Below the pieces are notes generated by a model. That model searched no databases. It had not been told where the DNA came from and worked only from the letters and a program-made list of their open reading frames with translations. From assembly GCA_964451785.1 (NCBI GenBank), contig CAYVJG010000011.1, forward strand, positions 13,605 through 77,604: a stretch of DNA of 64,000 bases, read 5' to 3'. Made by a program: the position numbers and the translations under genes. This stretch comes from JAJYSO01 sp964451785. GTDB taxonomy: Bacteria > Bacteroidota > Bacteroidia > Flavobacteriales > Flavobacteriaceae. Below, one piece after another: positions 61,579 to 64,000 of this stretch; positions within the stretch are counted from its first letter, which is position 1; every line of letters begins with the position of its first letter.

Positions 61579-63021
61579 ATGAAACCAATTTATATCCTCT
61601 GTCTTATAGTTGTTTATTTCGGAATTTTGTATCTGATTTCATACTTTACCGGTAAGAACGATAATAATGACGCTTTTTTTAAAGCCGAAAATAAATCACC
61701 TTGGTATTTAGTGGCCTTTGGCATGGTGGGCGCCTCGCTGTCGGGCGTGACTTTTATTTCAGTTCCTGGATGGGTGCGTGATTCGCAATTTAGTTATATG
61801 CAGGTGGTTTTGGGTTATATTTTGGGGTATTTGGTCATCACTTTTGTATTGTTACCTATTTATTACAAGCTGAATGTGACCTCAATTTACCAATATTTAG
61901 ATCAGCGTTTTGGCAATACCAGTTACAAAACAGGTGCGATTTTCTTTTTTATTAGTCGGATATTAGGATCAGCTTTTCGTTTGTTTTTGGTAGCATCCGT
62001 GCTGCAAAATTTTGTGTTTGACGCTTGGGATGTGCCGTTTTTTGTGACAGTTATTGTTTCTATAGCCTTGATTTGGTTGTACACCTCGCGAAGTGGTATT
62101 AAAACTATTGTGTGGACCGATACGTTACAGACTTTTTTTATGCTGGGTTCGGTTGTTTTTACAGTTTACTTTATCACTGATAAACTGGGGTGGAGTTTGA
62201 CAGATTTGTTGACTGCTCCAGAGTTGAAGCCCTATACACAAGTTTTCTTTACGGCTGATGTTTTAGCTAAAGACTATTTTTGGAAAGCCTTTGTGGGCGG
62301 GATGTTTATTACCATTTGTATGACTGGGCTCGATCAAGATATGATGCAGAAAAATTTGACTTGTAAAAATTTAAAAGAGGCTAAAAAGAATGTCTTGTCT
62401 TATAGTATGGTGTTTGTGCCGGTTAATGTTCTGTTTTTACTCTTAGGCGCTTTGTTGTTTGTTTATGCTGATAAAATAGGGATGCCTATTCCGGAGCGCA
62501 CCGACTTACTGTTTCCCGAAATAGCTATAAATGGCGGAATGGGAATGGGCTTGGCCATCATCTTTTTGTTAGGGTTGATAGCCGCAGCTTACTCAAGCGC
62601 TGATAGTGCGCTAACGGCGTTGACAACCAGTTTTTGTATAGATTTTCTAGGTATAGAAAAGCGCCCAAAACACCTGCAGAAAAAATTGCGCAAGCAAACA
62701 CATATCGGCATTAGCCTCTTGCTGGTAGTGGTTATAGTTGTCTTTAACTACTTTTTAGACAGCAGTGTGATTGACCTGCTACTCTCAGCGGCTTCTTATA
62801 CTTATGGCCCTTTGCTAGGTTTGTTCACCTTTGGCATTTTTACCAAATGGCAGGTGTATGATAAATGGGTATTGCCAGTAGCTTTAGTGGCTGCTAGCTT
62901 GACATTTGCTTTAGGACAAGTGCCTGCTGAGTATTTAGGGGGTTATCACTTTAATTATGAATTATTGGTGGTCAATGGCGCCTTGACCTTTTTAGGTTTA
63001 ATATTGATTCGTAGAAAGTAA
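61579..63021 (+). CDS. Sodium:solute symporter (SSS family)
   Basis: About 480 aa with some 12-13 membrane helices. The first helix pair is YILCLIVVYFGILYLISYF, GMVGASLSGVTFISVPGW carries the unwound Na+-site helix, and AAYSSADSALTALTTSFCIDF is the conserved sodium-binding segment before the last helices. Relatives carry sugars, proline, pantothenate or sialic acid with Na+; the substrate is unknown. ATG 61579 (MKPIYILCL) is preferred over TTG 61561. The C-terminal 24 nt overlap the converging CoA-binding gene. Confidence 0.92.
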   Translation: MKPIYILCLIVVYFGILYLISYFTGKNDNNDAFFKAENKSPWYLVAFGMVGASLSGVTFISVPGWVRDSQFSYMQVVLGYILGYLVITFVLLPIYYKLNVTSIYQYLDQRFGNTSYKTGAIFFFISRILGSAFRLFLVASVLQNFVFDAWDVPFFVTVIVSIALIWLYTSRSGIKTIVWTDTLQTFFMLGSVVFTVYFITDKLGWSLTDLLTAPELKPYTQVFFTADVLAKDYFWKAFVGGMFITICMTGLDQDMMQKNLTCKNLKEAKKNVLSYSMVFVPVNVLFLLLGALLFVYADKIGMPIPERTDLLFPEIAINGGMGMGLAIIFLLGLIAAAYSSADSALTALTTSFCIDFLGIEKRPKHLQKKLRKQTHIGISLLLVVVIVVFNYFLDSSVIDLLLSAASYTYGPLLGLFTFGIFTKWQVYDKWVLPVALVAASLTFALGQVPAEYLGGYHFNYELLVVNGALTFLGLILIRRK

Positions 63022-63354
63022 AACCAAGGTGCAGGCTATCTCATAACTGATGCCAGCTTTATTGAGCAAATTGTAAAATTCTTCATTTTCAGTACCGGGG
63101 TTAAAAATGACACGTTTGGGTTGTAAGCTTATGATGTATTGGTAATAATCAGGCTGATGGCGTGGTCCTATATAGAGGGTGACGGTATCAATGTGGTCAA
63201 AAGCTTTATGCGTTTTGTCAAAGGCTACATCTAAAACCTTTCCTGCTCTAGCGCCTATGCCTACAACTTCATGATTGTACTTTCTCAATTTATGTATGGC
63301 CTTGTTGGCATAGCGCTCTGGATTTTCAGAGGCGCCTATAACTAGTGTTTTCAT
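62998..63354 (-). CDS. CoA-binding-domain protein
   Basis: 118 aa, essentially one Rossmann-like CoA_binding_2 domain: KTLVIGASENPERYANKAIHKLRKYNHEVVGIGARAG, then VTLYIGPRHQPDYYQYI and VIFNPGTENEEFYNLLNKAGI. It probably binds CoA or a nucleotide; the reaction is unknown. ATG 63354 is chosen over a TTG four codons upstream. It overlaps the end of the symporter gene by 24 nt, tail to tail. Confidence 0.88.
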   Translation of the reverse strand: MKTLVIGASENPERYANKAIHKLRKYNHEVVGIGARAGKVLDVAFDKTHKAFDHIDTVTLYIGPRHQPDYYQYIISLQPKRVIFNPGTENEEFYNLLNKAGISYEIACTLVLLSTNQY

Positions 63355-63883
63355 AAAACAAGTCAACTATTAATGTGGTATAAAATTAATAAATAAACGA
63401 TAAATAGTTCTGTAAATATGTTATATGAAAGAAACATTAACGTTTATTATGAGTTAATGAAATTAAAATATCTTTCCTAACTCGTATTTACTTTATAAAT
63501 TTGGTTATCGGTTTATGTTTATTTGAATTAGCCTTTAAAAAAATTTAGAACCTGATAGTTAGGGCTGCTTTGAGAATTTAGGACGCTTAGTGTTGCTCAG
63601 TTTTTGATTTGTTTTGCAAGTTAAAAATTGATAATAGAGATTGCTGAGATGTTAGGGTTTGAGCAACACGAGTAGTATCACAATTTTTAAGGCAGCCTTT
63701 TTATGTGTTGTTTTTCTTGGAAATCAAGGAGATTTACACCCTAATGCTTGTACTGATTTTGTTGAAGTAATCGTAACAAAATAAAAATCACAAATTAATA
63801 AAGATTAAATTTATTTTATATTATATTATCATAATTTTTAATTAAAATTAACTATATTTGAGTATCGTTAATTAGGTTGAAAT
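63355..63883. other. AT-rich spacer before the rightmost gene
   Basis: About 529 bp without a gene. It contains a hairpin-prone segment at 63562-63697 and, just before the partial gene, a -7 box TATATTTG at 63853-63860. The last 120 bp are more than 80 percent A/T. No terminator for the minus-strand direction and no RNA gene were seen. Confidence 0.6.
63562..63697. repeat. Nested inverted repeat of about 136 bp
   Basis: The outer arms are GGGCTGCTTTGAGAATTT (63562-63579) against the reverse of AATTTTTAAGGCAGCC, and an inner perfect pair is GTGTTGCTCA... arms 63590-63599 (GTGTTGCTCA) and 63660-63669 (TGAGCAACAC). The layout resembles a third MITE-like element or a long regulatory hairpin. Confidence 0.5.
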
Positions 63884-64000
63884 ATGCAATTACACTACAG
63901 TATAGATTCCGGAGGCGGTGGCAATCGTGGCGGCTATGATAGTGGAAGATCTCTGTGGTGGATTAAACTTGGAAACGTAGCGGAAGATGTGTGGGATGCC
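63884..64000 (+). CDS. N-terminus of an unrecognised gene (partial)
   Basis: 39 codons are open to the right edge, with a -7 box TATATTTG 23 nt upstream of the ATG. The peptide begins MQLHYSIDSGGGGNRGGYDS and continues SLWWIKLGNVAEDVWDA. There is no signal peptide. The glycine-rich opening and tryptophans do not match a family that I know, and the rest of the gene is outside the window. Confidence 0.5.
   Translation, partial: MQLHYSIDSGGGGNRGGYDSGRSLWWIKLGNVAEDVWDA

Overview
The window is a gene-dense, AT-rich stretch of a Bacteroidetes chromosome, most likely from the family Flavobacteriaceae. The evidence is a SusC/SusD pair, flavobacterial-type long NusB, PUR-alpha-like DUF3276 protein, DUF1573 lipoprotein, archaeal-type ProRS, monomeric NADP-IDH, many OMPs with an ...AQ signal-peptide end, and promoters of the Bacteroidetes type (TTG/TTTG about 18-22 nt before TAnnTTTG). 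Almost no start codon has a Shine-Dalgarno sequence. No plasmid, prophage, CRISPR array or complete insertion sequence was found; the content is mostly core metabolism.

Layout. 1-522: start of a gene running off the left edge, a terminator and a 166-bp hairpin repeat. 0.5-16.2 kb: purL on the minus strand, then phosphohexomutase, an MsbA-like ABC exporter, a Kef-type antiporter, an outer-membrane barrel protein, cobalamin adenosyltransferase and aconitase on the plus strand, a small acidic unknown protein, and an SF2 helicase with an unusual perfect Shine-Dalgarno. 16.3-26.6 kb: a large lipoprotein, two tandem tRNA-Glu/rpsT transcription units, proS, a Tyr/Gly-rich lipoprotein, a FadL-like porin, a repeat element, a PUR-domain protein and a second ABC exporter. 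26.8-32.8 kb: nusB-DUF1573-yajC, pepT, pyrD, a LysE exporter and HMG-CoA lyase. 32.8-42.7 kb (minus): relA/spoT, fur, purA, ostA, a class III aminotransferase and a TPR protein in one direction, with ompA upstream behind its own terminator. 43-52.6 kb: monomeric IDH, hisC with an M1 aminopeptidase, a cyclase-family hydrolase with a GNAT acetyltransferase, a 2-oxo acid dehydrogenase E2 and small lipoproteins. 52.8-58.7 kb: a three-gene nutrient-uptake operon (SusC, SusD, and a lipoprotein of the endonuclease/exonuclease/phosphatase fold). 58.7-59.7 kb: a 1-kb non-coding island made of repeats and hairpins. 59.7-64 kb: recR with a glycosyltransferase, a sodium:solute symporter, a CoA-binding protein, a structured spacer, and the first 39 codons of an unrecognised gene.

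How the genes work together. purL, purA and pyrD serve nucleotide synthesis. Aconitase and monomeric NADP-IDH catalyse consecutive TCA steps although they lie 30 kb apart. relA/spoT, fur, nusB, the bS20 copies, tRNA-Glu and proS belong to growth control and translation. ostA, the ABC exporters, OmpA, FadL-like and barrel proteins and SusCD build or use the outer membrane.

The least conventional material is non-coding: two MITE-like repeat families (one of which contributes the stop codon of a neighbouring gene), a cluster of six hairpins, most with three-base loops, and the duplicated tRNA-Glu/rpsT units. I did not find a convincing new multigene system. All function assignments come from reading motifs, without database searches.
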